From contig NZ_JAAAPO010000002.1 of assembly GCF_009909235.1 (NCBI RefSeq), forward strand, positions 124,001 through 188,000: a DNA stretch of 64,000 nt, given 5' to 3'. Shown here piece by piece: positions 27,161-37,276 of this stretch; the stretch's first letter is position 1; every line of letters starts with the position of its first letter. The translations under genes and the position numbers were made by a program. The DNA is from Novosphingobium ovatum. GTDB taxonomy: Bacteria; Pseudomonadota; Alphaproteobacteria; Sphingomonadales; Sphingomonadaceae. The notes beneath the pieces were generated by a model. That model did not search any database. It had not been told where the DNA came from and was given only the letters and a program-made list of their open reading frames with translations.

Positions 27161-27664
27161 TTACCCCAAAGCGCAGGCCAGCACCACCATCGAGAGATGA
27201 TCGCCCCCAACGCCCGGGAACGGCCGTGTCTCACCCGTGCGGGCATAGCCGCGCCGCTGATAATAAGCGATCAGTTCGGGTCGGGCGGAAATGACCGTCA
27301 TTTCCATTGTCTGCGCGGCAAAATGGTCGCGCGCGGCCTCATGCGCCGCGGCGATCAGCGCGCGGCCGATGCCTCCCGCCTGCAACGCGGGGTCAACGCA
27401 AAGCATCCCCAGATAGGCCACGCCCGCGCCCCGATCGGTGACGCACACGCATCCCGCCAGCGCGCCCGCAGCGCCATCGCGCACCAGCACGCGCACCGTG
27501 GAATCGGCCAACAGCGCCTGCAATTCGGCCAAGGTGATCCGCTCGTCCGACAACAGATCGGCCTCATGCGTCCAGCCGCGCCGGGCGCTGTCACCGCGAT
27601 AGCCGCTTTCCACCAGCGCCTTGAGGGCGGCGGCATCACCGGGGTCAGCCATGCGGATCGGCAT
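27161..27664 (-). CDS. GNAT family N-acetyltransferase
   Basis: A 167-residue acetyltransferase of unknown substrate. The GNAT core is visible: MPIRMADPGDAAALKALVESGY at the start, motif A in VAYLGMLCVDPALQAGGIGRALI with the acetyl-CoA-binding QAGGIG, and ELIAYYQRRGYARTGETRPF at the end. It sits between pyrF (5-base gap) and trpF (10-base gap), so it is co-transcribed with them. That position alone does not make it a nucleotide or tryptophan enzyme. Confidence 0.87.
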   Translation of the reverse strand: MPIRMADPGDAAALKALVESGYRGDSARRGWTHEADLLSDERITLAELQALLADSTVRVLVRDGAAGALAGCVCVTDRGAGVAYLGMLCVDPALQAGGIGRALIAAAHEAARDHFAAQTMEMTVISARPELIAYYQRRGYARTGETRPFPGVGGDHLSMVVLACALG

Positions 27665-27669
27665 GGGAA

Positions 27670-28347
27670 TTACAGCGTGCCCTCGATCGCGCGGGCGGCG
27701 GCCAGCGGGTCTTCGGCGCGGGTGATCGGGCGGCCAATGACCAGCACGCTGGCCCCGGCATCGCGCGCCATGCGCGGGCTGACCGAACGCTTTTGATCGC
27801 CCAGCGAGCCATCGGGCAAACGCAGCCCCGGCACGACGAAAAAGCCGTCCTTCCACTGCTTCTTGATCGCGCCCACCTCGTGGCCGGAACAGACGATGCC
27901 GTCCAGACCCGCGCTATGCGCCAGATCGGCCAGACGCAGCGCCTGATCGTGGGCGTTGGCCGACACGCCGATGCTGGTCAGATCATCATCGTCCAGACTG
28001 GTCAGCACCGTCACGGCCACCACCTTGGTGTTTTCGCCTGCGGCTGCCTTGGCGTCCTCCATCATGGCGCGGCCACCGGCAGCGTGGATCGTCACGATGC
28101 TGGGCTGCAGCACATGGATCGCCTGCATGGCGGCGGCCACCGTATTGGGAATATCGTGCAGTTTCAGATCCAGAAAGATCGGCAGGCCCACCTTGGCCAA
28201 TTCATGCACGCCATGGTGCCCATGCGCGCAAAAGAATTCCAGCCCCAGCTTGATCCCGCCGACATGGTCCTTGACCTTGCGGGCCAGCGCCTCGGCGGCG
28301 TCCAGACGGGGCAGGTCCAATGCGACGTAGATGGGGTTGTGGTGCAT
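27670..28347 (-). CDS. pyrF: Orotidine 5'-phosphate decarboxylase
   Basis: Last step of UMP synthesis. The 225 residues carry the catalytic array in DLKLHDIPNT (Asp60, Lys62, Asp65) and the C-terminal phosphate-binding VIGRPITRAEDP. The ATG at 28347 (MHHNPIYVALD) has AGAGAAG upstream, and that site lies inside the end of the preceding LapA-like gene two bases away, implying coupled translation. Confidence 0.97.
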   Translation of the reverse strand: MHHNPIYVALDLPRLDAAEALARKVKDHVGGIKLGLEFFCAHGHHGVHELAKVGLPIFLDLKLHDIPNTVAAAMQAIHVLQPSIVTIHAAGGRAMMEDAKAAAGENTKVVAVTVLTSLDDDDLTSIGVSANAHDQALRLADLAHSAGLDGIVCSGHEVGAIKKQWKDGFFVVPGLRLPDGSLGDQKRSVSPRMARDAGASVLVIGRPITRAEDPLAAARAIEGTL

Positions 28348-28349
28348 GG

Positions 28350-28676
28350 TCACTTCTCTGTTCTGTGTCCGGCCTGTTCGGCGTCCAATTGTGTCTTTGT
28401 CGCCAGAGGCGGCGTGGGCGTGGATGCCCGAATGGTGTTTTCCAGCGTGGCGATGCGGCGTTTCAATCGCCAGCCAATCGCCTTTGCCCGAATCCACATC
28501 GGAACAAGGCCCGCCAGAAAGAATGCCAATGCGACAAACCCGACCGGCCAGTCCAGATGCAGATAGCCGCTATCGAGCGGCCACACGTTGACCGAGGCCA
28601 ATTGCCAGTTCATCGCCACAAAGGCAGAAACCACCACCGCGATCAGCACCCAGATGATGGTGCGGATGATATCCAT
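28350..28676 (-). CDS. LapA-domain (DUF1049) inner-membrane protein
   Basis: A 108-residue membrane protein. Two hydrophobic segments (about 6-24 and 44-63) flank a periplasmic loop with WPLDSGYLHLDWP. A basic, probably helical cytoplasmic tail (RAKAIGWRLKRRIATLE) follows. This is the LapA/DUF1049 layout; in E. coli the related protein works with LapB in controlling LPS synthesis. No lapB is visible here. It lies directly upstream of pyrF, a neighbourhood seen in other alphaproteobacteria. Confidence 0.8.
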   Translation of the reverse strand: MDIIRTIIWVLIAVVVSAFVAMNWQLASVNVWPLDSGYLHLDWPVGFVALAFFLAGLVPMWIRAKAIGWRLKRRIATLENTIRASTPTPPLATKTQLDAEQAGHRTEK

Positions 28677-28859
28677 GGCCAAACGCCCCTTTGCGTACCC
28701 TTGCGGTCGATTGCGCCATGCCATGGCGGCGATGGCAATCCTCTGGGCACGCAACCTAGGGCGGTTTTGCCCCAAAGGGAAGGGGGCAAAGGGGGGATCA
28801 GCCCGGCAACGCCGGGGTCATGCCGCAGCATTTCCCCAAGCGCGCCAGACTGTTACCGA

Positions 28860-30173
<1,314 letters not shown>

Positions 30174-30238
30174 GGTGTCCTCCGTGTGCGGGTCTGTGGG
30201 TCAGGGGGCGCGGGATGCGCGCGTGTCTTGGCCGCGCC

Positions 30239-30266
30239 GCTAGGCCGGGACGCGCCCAAACGCAAG
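30239..30266 (-). promoter_or_regulatory. Promoter-like CTTGCG-N16-CCTAGC upstream of purB
   Basis: On the minus strand, CTTGCG (30266-30261) and CCTAGC (30244-30239) are 16 bases apart, the same spacing as the elements before rpsA, rpsF and the tRNA-Ala pair. The -10 half is the weakest match of the set. Confidence 0.35.
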
Positions 30267-30302
30267 GGTTGAGGCCCCGAAAAGCGCCCAAGACGCAAAT
30301 CA

Positions 30303-30340
30303 CCCCCGCCACATCGCCCGGTTAGGGGGCGTGGCGGGGG
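30303..30340 (-). terminator. GC-rich hairpin after mipZ
   Basis: CCCCCGCCAC (30303-30312) pairs with GTGGCGGGGG (30331-30340). It lies about 50 bases beyond the mipZ stop codon on the minus strand and before the purB upstream region. The T-run is imperfect. Confidence 0.5.
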
Positions 30341-30390
30341 CGGTGCGACCCGTCAGGCGGGGGTATAGGGGTGGGGCGGGCGGCGGACCG

Positions 30391-31386
30391 TCAGGCCGCG
30401 ACCGAGCCTGCGGCCAGATCGGCGACAATATCGGGCATCGGCAGGTTTTCGGCGCGGGGCGCGTATTCCTCGATGTTCAGATCGGCCATCAGGGTGGTGA
30501 TTTCATCACGGGCCTGCGCCTTCATGTGGTGCAGGCTGGGGATGTGGCGCAGGTCCAGATGGGTCAGGCCCAGCAGGAACAGCTCGCGGTAGGCAACGCG
30601 TTCGCTCATGCCCGATCCCACGCGGAAACCGACATTGGGGGCCAGGCGGGCCAGCGCCGCCTCGAACCGGGCCTGGTTGTGGCTGGAACCCGAACGCAGG
30701 CGGTTGGGCATCACCAGCCAGTCGAGGTCAGACAGGTTGCGGCGCAGGCGCTCCTCGCGCAACTCGCTGACCATGCGCGAGAAAAAGCCCGCGCTGACGA
30801 CTTCGAGCGTGGTCGGGTTGAACCGGCCCAGCAGGTCCAGATCGACAAAGGAGCTGTTGATCGGCGTCAGCAGCGTGTCGGCCATGGCGATCGCCCGGCG
30901 GGCCAGCGGCGAATCCGAACCGGCAACGTCAATGATGATATAGTCGGATTTCCACCCGATGCGGGCAATTTCCTGACACAACAACGCGCCCGTGGTGTGG
31001 GCAACGGCGGTATAGGTCGGGCTGGGCAGATCGACATCCAGCCGGCGCGAGGTCGCCTCGCGGAAGGAGAGGGCGCGCGCCAGCGACTGCTGCCGGAAGT
31101 CCAGATCGATGGCCGATACCGAATAGCCCGCATCGCACAGCGCGATGCAGGTATGGAACGCCAGCGTCGACTTGCCAACGCCACCTTTTTCATTGGCGAC
31201 CACGATGATCCGCCCATCGGGGCGCGGCCGCGAGGCAATATCATTGACCACGACCAGCGGATGTTCGCCCTCGTGATTGACATTGCGGCGCGGGGCCGAC
31301 GCGCTGGGCGGCGGGGTGATGCGGATCGGTTTCGTATCGGCAGCCTGAGGCAGTCTGAACAAGCGCTTGAACACGCGGCGATCCAT
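30391..31386 (-). CDS. mipZ: MipZ-type ParA-family ATPase, division-site positioning
   Basis: In Caulobacter, MipZ forms a polar gradient with ParB and keeps FtsZ away from the poles. This 331-residue product has the deviant Walker A of the ParA/MinD group (KGGVGKST, 67-74), a switch-like IDLDFRQQSLAR, and MipZ-typical SFVDLDLLGRFNPTTLE and a late YRELFLLGLTHLDL. It carries about 57 extra residues before the ATPase core, starting with a basic amphipathic MDRRVFKRLFRLP. No parB lies alongside, which is also the case in Caulobacter. The start is the only ATG near; the ribosome site is weak. Confidence 0.9.
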   Translation of the reverse strand: MDRRVFKRLFRLPQAADTKPIRITPPPSASAPRRNVNHEGEHPLVVVNDIASRPRPDGRIIVVANEKGGVGKSTLAFHTCIALCDAGYSVSAIDLDFRQQSLARALSFREATSRRLDVDLPSPTYTAVAHTTGALLCQEIARIGWKSDYIIIDVAGSDSPLARRAIAMADTLLTPINSSFVDLDLLGRFNPTTLEVVSAGFFSRMVSELREERLRRNLSDLDWLVMPNRLRSGSSHNQARFEAALARLAPNVGFRVGSGMSERVAYRELFLLGLTHLDLRHIPSLHHMKAQARDEITTLMADLNIEEYAPRAENLPMPDIVADLAAGSVAA

Positions 31387-31617
31387 TCGTGGTAAGTGTT
31401 TCCCCGAGATTCGGAGGCGATGGATTTGAAGATCCAGATTCGTTCCGATTCCTGTGGAAATATACTTAAAATTTACGCGTTAGGAAGCGGTAATGCGTGG
31501 CGGTCACGTCAATCATTGCACTGCAAAATCGCCGGAAATGCAGCAGGGTACTTACGTCAAATTACGGATTTATGGCAATTTTGACCTTGGCATCCGGCAT
31601 CGCCGCATTCTTGCGAA

Positions 31618-32520
31618 TCAGACCAGCCCTCGCGATCGCAGCGATACATGGCCTTCCTTGCCGATGATCACATGATCATGGACCGCGATGTTCAACAGCC
31701 GCGCGGCTTCGGCGATTCGCACCGTCACTTGAATGTCGGCCTTGCTGGGTTCTGGCGAACCGGACGGGTGGTTGTGGACAATGATCAGCGAGGCCGCCCC
31801 CACATCCAGCGCCCGCCGCAACACTTCGCGCGGGTGGATCGCGGCTTCGTCCAGACTGCCATCGCAGACGTGTTCGTCGCGGATCAGGCGGAATTTTGTG
31901 TCCAGATACAGCACCCGCACCCGCTCGACCGTCAGATGCGCCATGTCGATCGTCAGATAGGCGATCAGGGCCGACCAACTGCTCAACACCGGGGCCTCGG
32001 TCGCCATGGTGCGGGCCAGACGGCGTGCCGTCACCGCCACGATGCGCAGCGCCGCCGCGCTGGTGTCGCCCATGCCGGGGTGCCCAGCCAGCGCGTCGAC
32101 ATCGGCGTTCAACGCCGCTGCCAATGATCCGTACCGCGCCAAAAGCGTGCGCGCGACCGGCTTTGTATCGCGGCGCGGAATGGCCAGCATCAGCAGATAT
32201 TCCAGCAATTCGTGATCAGCCAGAGCGTCATCACCGCCATGCAACAGGCGCTGGCGCAACCGGGCGCGGTGGCCGGTGGGGTCATGTGCGGCCTGTGCCA
32301 GCGGCCGGTGCGCCGGCGCCGGGGTGGAGGGCGCGGCGGCGTTGCGCTTTGCGGGCCGGGAGGTGTGATGCGGGACGGTGGTGCGCGGTGGCTGAACCGG
32401 GGGCGCGTCGGAGTCGTCCAGCGCGTCAAAGGGGGTTGGCGGCACTTCCTGCAAAGACGATGCGTCTGGCATTGCGCCAGAAGGTGCCTTTGCCGTGCCA
32501 AACAGATCCCGTTCCCCCAT
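31618..32520 (-). CDS. radC: RadC-family JAB/MPN-domain protein
   Basis: A 300-residue protein. The N-terminal ~90 residues are Pro/Ala-rich and probably disordered. A helix-hairpin-helix-like part follows (LLEYLLMLAIPRRDTKPVARTLL...HPGMGD), then the RadC JAB domain with metal motif HNHPSGSPEPSKAD and a distant Glu. The family was once tied to DNA repair, but its biochemical role is unsettled. The start at 32520 has GGGGGCGG upstream; an ATG four codons earlier lacks a site. It faces the ydbH homologue divergently. Confidence 0.9.
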   Translation of the reverse strand: MGERDLFGTAKAPSGAMPDASSLQEVPPTPFDALDDSDAPPVQPPRTTVPHHTSRPAKRNAAAPSTPAPAHRPLAQAAHDPTGHRARLRQRLLHGGDDALADHELLEYLLMLAIPRRDTKPVARTLLARYGSLAAALNADVDALAGHPGMGDTSAAALRIVAVTARRLARTMATEAPVLSSWSALIAYLTIDMAHLTVERVRVLYLDTKFRLIRDEHVCDGSLDEAAIHPREVLRRALDVGAASLIIVHNHPSGSPEPSKADIQVTVRIAEAARLLNIAVHDHVIIGKEGHVSLRSRGLV

Positions 32521-32606
32521 GGCCGCCCCCATCGAATGGTCTTACGCTGACTGGCTCTATGCGAACAGCTTGCCGCCTTAGGGATTTTTGCGCAAGAGAG
32601 CGGGTG

Positions 32607-35600
32607 ATGGCAGCCATGGACAACAGCACGGGGCCGACCCCGCCACAGGACGACAGCCCGTTGGCCGCCGCGCCGCAGCAAAGCCGCCCCTGGCGGTTGC
32701 GGCGGCGGTGGTGGGCGCTGGGCGTGGGGCTGGCGGCGCTGGGGCTGGGCTGGGCGGAACGGCTGACTATTGCCGATTCGCTGGTGGCCAATGGGCTGGC
32801 GCGGCTGCATTTGCCGGGGCGCTACCGGGTGGTGGAACTGGACGCGACGCGGGCGGTGCTGGCCGATGTGGTGCTGGGTGATCCGTCGCATCCCGATTTT
32901 ATGTCCGAAATGGTGGAATTGCGCTGGGGCCTGTCGGGCGGCATGCCGCAATTGGCCAGTGTGCGGCTGGTGCGACCGCATCTGGTCGGGCGGATCGTCG
33001 ATGGGCAATTCAGTCTGGGCAGTCTGGACCCTTTGTGGCGGACGCCCTCTGCCGCGCCGTTTCGGATGCCCGACATGGCGGTGGCGGTTGAACATGGAAC
33101 TGCCGTGATTTCAGGGGATTACGGTCAGGTTGGCGTGGCTCTGGCGGGGGCTGGGGGCTTGCGCGGGGGCTTTGCCGGGGTGGTGGCGGTGGCCGCGCCC
33201 AAATTGCGCGCGGGCGACTGCACCGCGAGCGCCGGCCTGCGCGGATCGTTGACAATTTCACATGAAATTCCACGCTTTACGGGGCCTTTGCAGGTGGTGG
33301 ACGGGCGCTGCGGCGGCTTGCGTCTGGGGCGTGCCGATCTGTCTTTGACGGCGGAACTGTCGGCCCCGCTGGACGCCGTCAAGGCGCGGGTGACCGGGCG
33401 GGCGGGGGCTGTTTCGGCAGGGGGTGGGTCGGCCCGGCAGGTGGGGGGCGATGTGCGCCTGTCGCTGGGCCAAGGGCGGCTGGACGCGGTGTGGAATGTT
33501 GTCGCTGACAACATTATGGTGGCAACTAAACCCGGTTATGGCGCAAACATCACCCGCCTGACCAGCACGGGCCGCGCGCGCGGTGCGTTGACTGCCGCCA
33601 CATTGGAGGCCGAGGGCGATTGGCGCGCGCAGGGCGTGGCCGCTTTGCCGCAGACCTTGGCGGCGATGGCGCGCGCCGGGCAGGGCGGGGGCGGTGCGCT
33701 GACCGGCGTGATCACCCCGCTGACAACTGCTCTGCGGCGCGAGTTGTCGGGCGGCAGTGGCGAGGGGACCTTTACCCTGCGGCGGCGTGGCGAAGGCGTC
33801 AGCGTGATCGTGCCGCTTGCGCGTTGGAACGGGCGCAGCGGGCGGGCTTTGTTGCGGGCGGATCGGCTGTCCTATGTCCGTCGCGGCGCGGGCGCGGCGC
33901 GGATTGCGGGCACTTGGGCCAGTGCCGGGGCCGGTTTGCCGCAGATGCGGGGCATGTTCCAAAGCGCGCCTGCGGGCGGTGTTCGGGTCAGCGCCAGTGT
34001 GGCGCCCTATCGCGCCGGGGGCTGGCAACTGGGCGCGCCGGAATTGCGGCTGGATGTGGGCGTGGGCGGCGCGGTGGCGCTGTCGGGCCGGGCGGAGGTG
34101 TCGGGTGCGCTGGGCGATCTGCGCCTGACGGGCCTGAGCTTGCCGCTGAACGTCACCAGTCGGCGCGGGGGGTGGCAGGTCTTGCCCCAATGCGCCGACA
34201 TCGGTTTTGACCGGATCGCGCGGGGCGACATGGCGCTGGACCATGGGCGGGTGCGATTGTGCCCCACAGGGCGCGCGGGCGGGGTGGCGATTGCGCCCGG
34301 AGACGCAGCGCAGGTCGGGCTGATGGTGCCCGCACTGACGCTGCGCGGCAGTGCCCAAGGCGCCCCGATTTCGCTGCGTTCCGGGCCGATCCGGCTGGAG
34401 GGGCCGGCCGATGGGTTGCGGTTGAACATGCGCGATCTGGCGCTGGCCTTGGGGGATCAGACGCGGTTGAGCATCGCCAGCCTGACCGGCGCCATGGCGC
34501 GTGGCGGGATGGTGCGCGCCGGTATTGGCGGCACGGTATCGGGCATCAGCGCCGATGTGGCAGGCCTGCCGGTGCAGCTGCGTCAGGGTGCGGCCGATTG
34601 GACGCTGGGCGGCGATGGCCCGGCGCTGACCCATCTGCGGGTGCTGCTGTCCGATCCACAGCCACTGGCCCGGTTTGAGCCGGTGGCGTTGCGCGATGGC
34701 GATATCCGCGTGGCGCAGGGCACGATCTTTGCCGAGGGGCGGTTGGTCGCCCCCGGGGCAGACCGCGAATTGGTACAGATTCGCGCGGTGCAGGACACCA
34801 CCACCGGGCGCGGCAGCGCCGATCTGGCGGTCAATGCGCTGACCTTTGACGGGCGGATGCAGCCCGATACGCTCAGCGCTTTGGCCCGTGGCGTGGTGGC
34901 CAATGTGGCGGGCAGCGTGTCGGCCAAGGCGCGGATCGCGTGGGACGCGCGCGGCGTTACCCATTCCAGCGGCAGCGTGACCACTGACGGGCTGGACTTT
35001 GCCGCGCCCGTGGGGCCGGTGCGGGGCGTTGCCGGCACGGTGGCGTTCACCGATCTGCTGGGGCTGGTCACCGCGCCGCACCAGACCTTGCGCGTGGCCA
35101 GTATCAACCCCGGCATCGAGGTGACCAATGGCACCTTCCGCTTTGCCATGGAGCCGGGGCTGGTGCTCTCGGTCGAGGACGCGCGCTGGCCGTTTCTGGA
35201 CGGCACGCTGGAGCTGTTGCCGACCCGGTTGCGGCTGGGCAATTCGGTCGAGCGGCGCTTTGCCCTGAAGGCGCAAGGCATTGATACCGCCAAGTTCCTG
35301 TTGCAGATGGAGGCGCAGAACATTGCCGCCACCGGCCATTTCGACGGGCTGTTGCCGTTGGTGTTTGACGCCAATGGTGGCCGGATCGAGGGTGGCGAAT
35401 TGCGTTCGGCAGCGCCGGGCGGATCGGTCTCCTATCTGGGCGTGCTGACGTATAAAGACCTCTCGCCCATGGGGAATTACGCGTTCAAGGCGCTGCGCTC
35501 GCTGGCCTACCGCGAGATGGTGATCGGCATGGATGGCTCGATCGCGGGCGAGGTGGTGACCCGCGTGCGCCTGACCGGCGTGCGGCAGGGGCAGGGCACA

Positions 35601-35834
35601 ACCCGCAATTTCATCACCCGCCAGTTGGCCGCGTTGCCGATCGAGTTCAACATCAATATCCGCGCGCCGTTCTATCAATTGTTCCGTTCGTTGCGGGCGA
35701 CCTATGACACGGCCTTTGTTGTCGATCCGCGCGAACTGGGGCTGGTGGGGGCCGATGGCCGACCGATCGGCCAGCCCGCGCCCAAACCCGCAACCACTTC
35801 CATTCAGCCATCAGTCAGCGAGAAACGTCCATGA
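32607..35834 (+). CDS. ydbH: YdbH-family AsmA-like envelope lipid-transport protein
   Basis: A 1075-residue protein with one N-terminal membrane anchor (about 35-52, after basic RLRRRW). A long periplasmic region rich in beta-strands follows, as in AsmA-like bridge proteins that carry phospholipids to the outer membrane. The C-terminal third (DGLDFAAPVGPVRGVAGTVAF, then VLTYKDLSPMGNYAFKALRSLAYREM) fits the YdbH/PF11739 domain. Identification is strengthened by the two genes that follow, homologues of E. coli ynbE and ydbL. The stop overlaps the ynbE ATG (ATGA). The start is the ATG at 32607, nine bases before another. Confidence 0.88.
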   Translation: MAAMDNSTGPTPPQDDSPLAAAPQQSRPWRLRRRWWALGVGLAALGLGWAERLTIADSLVANGLARLHLPGRYRVVELDATRAVLADVVLGDPSHPDFMSEMVELRWGLSGGMPQLASVRLVRPHLVGRIVDGQFSLGSLDPLWRTPSAAPFRMPDMAVAVEHGTAVISGDYGQVGVALAGAGGLRGGFAGVVAVAAPKLRAGDCTASAGLRGSLTISHEIPRFTGPLQVVDGRCGGLRLGRADLSLTAELSAPLDAVKARVTGRAGAVSAGGGSARQVGGDVRLSLGQGRLDAVWNVVADNIMVATKPGYGANITRLTSTGRARGALTAATLEAEGDWRAQGVAALPQTLAAMARAGQGGGGALTGVITPLTTALRRELSGGSGEGTFTLRRRGEGVSVIVPLARWNGRSGRALLRADRLSYVRRGAGAARIAGTWASAGAGLPQMRGMFQSAPAGGVRVSASVAPYRAGGWQLGAPELRLDVGVGGAVALSGRAEVSGALGDLRLTGLSLPLNVTSRRGGWQVLPQCADIGFDRIARGDMALDHGRVRLCPTGRAGGVAIAPGDAAQVGLMVPALTLRGSAQGAPISLRSGPIRLEGPADGLRLNMRDLALALGDQTRLSIASLTGAMARGGMVRAGIGGTVSGISADVAGLPVQLRQGAADWTLGGDGPALTHLRVLLSDPQPLARFEPVALRDGDIRVAQGTIFAEGRLVAPGADRELVQIRAVQDTTTGRGSADLAVNALTFDGRMQPDTLSALARGVVANVAGSVSAKARIAWDARGVTHSSGSVTTDGLDFAAPVGPVRGVAGTVAFTDLLGLVTAPHQTLRVASINPGIEVTNGTFRFAMEPGLVLSVEDARWPFLDGTLELLPTRLRLGNSVERRFALKAQGIDTAKFLLQMEAQNIAATGHFDGLLPLVFDANGGRIEGGELRSAAPGGSVSYLGVLTYKDLSPMGNYAFKALRSLAYREMVIGMDGSIAGEVVTRVRLTGVRQGQGTTRNFITRQLAALPIEFNINIRAPFYQLFRSLRATYDTAFVVDPRELGLVGADGRPIGQPAPKPATTSIQPSVSEKRP

Positions 35835-36088
35835 ATGTCCCGGCATTGACCAAAGCCGCCCGGCTTGCGACAGTTTGCCCGATGAGGGAAGCAGGCAAGC
35901 GGGGGCGTCGTTGGGGCGCAATGATGGTGCTGATGGTGGGCGCCACGATGGCGGGAGGCTGCATTTCGGTGCAGGCGCCCGAAAAACCCATCGTGATCGA
36001 GCTGAACATCAACATCAAGCAGGAGGTGGCGTACAAATTGTCGAGCGACGCCACCAAGACGATCGAAACCAATCGGGACGTGTTCTGA
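35831..36088 (+). CDS. ynbE: YnbE-family small outer-membrane lipoprotein
   Basis: An 85-residue protein. After a basic N-terminus, a hydrophobic segment (about 30-43) ends in MAGGC, a loose lipobox with Cys44. The mature part has the YnbE pattern IVIELNINIKQEVAYKL followed by an acidic C-terminus. In E. coli, YnbE multimers join YdbH in an intermembrane bridge. Start and stop overlap the flanking genes by ATGA and TGATG, so the three are translated together. An internal ATG at 35882 could be the true start. Confidence 0.85.
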   Translation: MNVPALTKAARLATVCPMREAGKRGRRWGAMMVLMVGATMAGGCISVQAPEKPIVIELNINIKQEVAYKLSSDATKTIETNRDVF

Positions 36089-36483
36089 TGAGCAAGGTGA
36101 ACGGGATCAGGATGGGTGTGATGGCGCTGGCGCTGGGCGCGGGCGTGATGGTGGCGGGGGCTGCGCAGGCGCAGGACCGCGACCCGGCCTATGCCGCCGC
36201 GCGCGCCGCCGGGCAGGTGGGCGAAAAGCCCGATGGCTATCTGGGCGTGGTGGGGGCGGCCCCGGCCGAGATCCAGCGCATGGTGGTGGACCTGAACATC
36301 CGGCGCAAGGCGATCTATGCCACCCGCGCGCAGGCCCAGAACAGCACCATCGACAAATATGCCGAGATCACCGGATGCAAGCTGATCGCCCAGACCGTGC
36401 CTGGCGAGAAATACATGGACCCGAGCGGGGCATGGCAGACTCGCGGTGGGGACGCGCCAGTGCGGCGGCCCGATTGCCCGTGA
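36088..36483 (+). CDS. ydbL: YdbL-family (DUF1318) periplasmic protein
   Basis: A 131-residue exported protein: signal peptide about 1-28 (ending AGAAQAQ), then the DUF1318 core with GEKPDGYLGVV, LNIRRKAIYATRAQ and ITGCKLI. In E. coli, YdbL is thought to assist assembly of the YdbH-YnbE bridge. Its ATG shares a base with the ynbE stop codon (TGATG). It completes the ydbH-ynbE-ydbL operon here; about 400 bases without a gene follow. Confidence 0.87.
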   Translation: MSKVNGIRMGVMALALGAGVMVAGAAQAQDRDPAYAAARAAGQVGEKPDGYLGVVGAAPAEIQRMVVDLNIRRKAIYATRAQAQNSTIDKYAEITGCKLIAQTVPGEKYMDPSGAWQTRGGDAPVRRPDCP

Positions 36484-36883
36484 TCGGGGCCTGGACGCAT
36501 GTTGTCTGATGCGCGCGGCGCGAGGCGTTTGATGTATGGCGCGCGTTTCGCCTGATGAAACAGCGCGGTGCAATTGCTGATGCCTGCGCGCGGGCGGCGC
36601 ATTCAATCGTGGATAACACCTGCACGCGGGCCCGGTAACGCGCATGTGATTCGCGCAAGGAAGGCCGTTCAGGGCCCAATTCCCCACCTTTCCCCCGCCA
36701 GACCCCGCATAGGAATGCAGTTTGGCCACGGGAAAATCCCGATTTTACGCATTCCTGTCCTTCTGGTTGACTTGGGTCCCCCCCCCGCTTAAGGGGTCCG
36801 CGCCCCTGGCGGGCGGCAAGACGTGCATGCGCACCCTTTGCACTGGGGCCGATATGGCGGCACAAGGGCACAAGGAGGCAAGC
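36484..36883. other. Intergenic region upstream of F0 ATP synthase operon
   Basis: About 400 bases without a supported gene. It contains a run of nine C (36778-36786) placed between a good -35 (GTTGAC, 36766) and a poor -10 (CTTAAG, 36788), and short GC-rich dyads near 36786-36815. The left half shows no clear signal. Confidence 0.5.
36766..36793 (+). promoter_or_regulatory. Candidate promoter with C9 tract in its spacer, upstream of atpI
   Basis: GTTGAC and CTTAAG are 16 bases apart and the spacer is mostly a nine-C homopolymer. The -35 is near consensus and the -10 is weak. It would give a leader of about 85 bases before atpI. Confidence 0.3.
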
Positions 36884-37204
36884 ATGAGCGAGGAGCCAAA
36901 CGCACGGGACCCTATCGGGGAGGTAGCGCGGATCGACGCACTGGACGAGCGGCTGAAGGCCGCCCGCGAGCGCGAAGAGGCACGCACCAAGCCGAGCGTG
37001 GGCGCAGAGGCCGATGCGAATTACCGCATGGGCAGCCGCGTCCTTGCCGAGCTGATCGGGGGGATCGGCGGTGGTGCGTTCATCGGCTGGGTCATTGACC
37101 ATTTTGCCGGGACCACGCCCTGGGGACTGATGGTGGTGATGGCGCTGGGCATCATTGTCGCTTTCAGAAACATCATCCGGATTTCCAGCCATCCGCAAGG
37201 GTGA
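36884..37204 (+). CDS. atpI: AtpI/AtpZ-family ATP synthase accessory protein
   Basis: A 106-residue protein at the head of the F0 operon, the usual place for the AtpI assembly factor. The first ~50 residues are polar and charged. Two membrane helices follow: VLAELIGGIGGGAFIGWVID (about 53-72) and WGLMVVMALGIIVAF. AAGGAGG lies 6 bases before the ATG. In other bacteria AtpI aids assembly of the c-ring or magnesium uptake; which applies here is unknown. Confidence 0.88.
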   Translation: MSEEPNARDPIGEVARIDALDERLKAAREREEARTKPSVGAEADANYRMGSRVLAELIGGIGGGAFIGWVIDHFAGTTPWGLMVVMALGIIVAFRNIIRISSHPQG

Positions 37205-37276
37205 CGGGTCCCGCAACGATGCGGGCGGTCATTCGGGCGGGCAGGTTCAACATACTAAAGGCAAGAGGGCTTAGAC

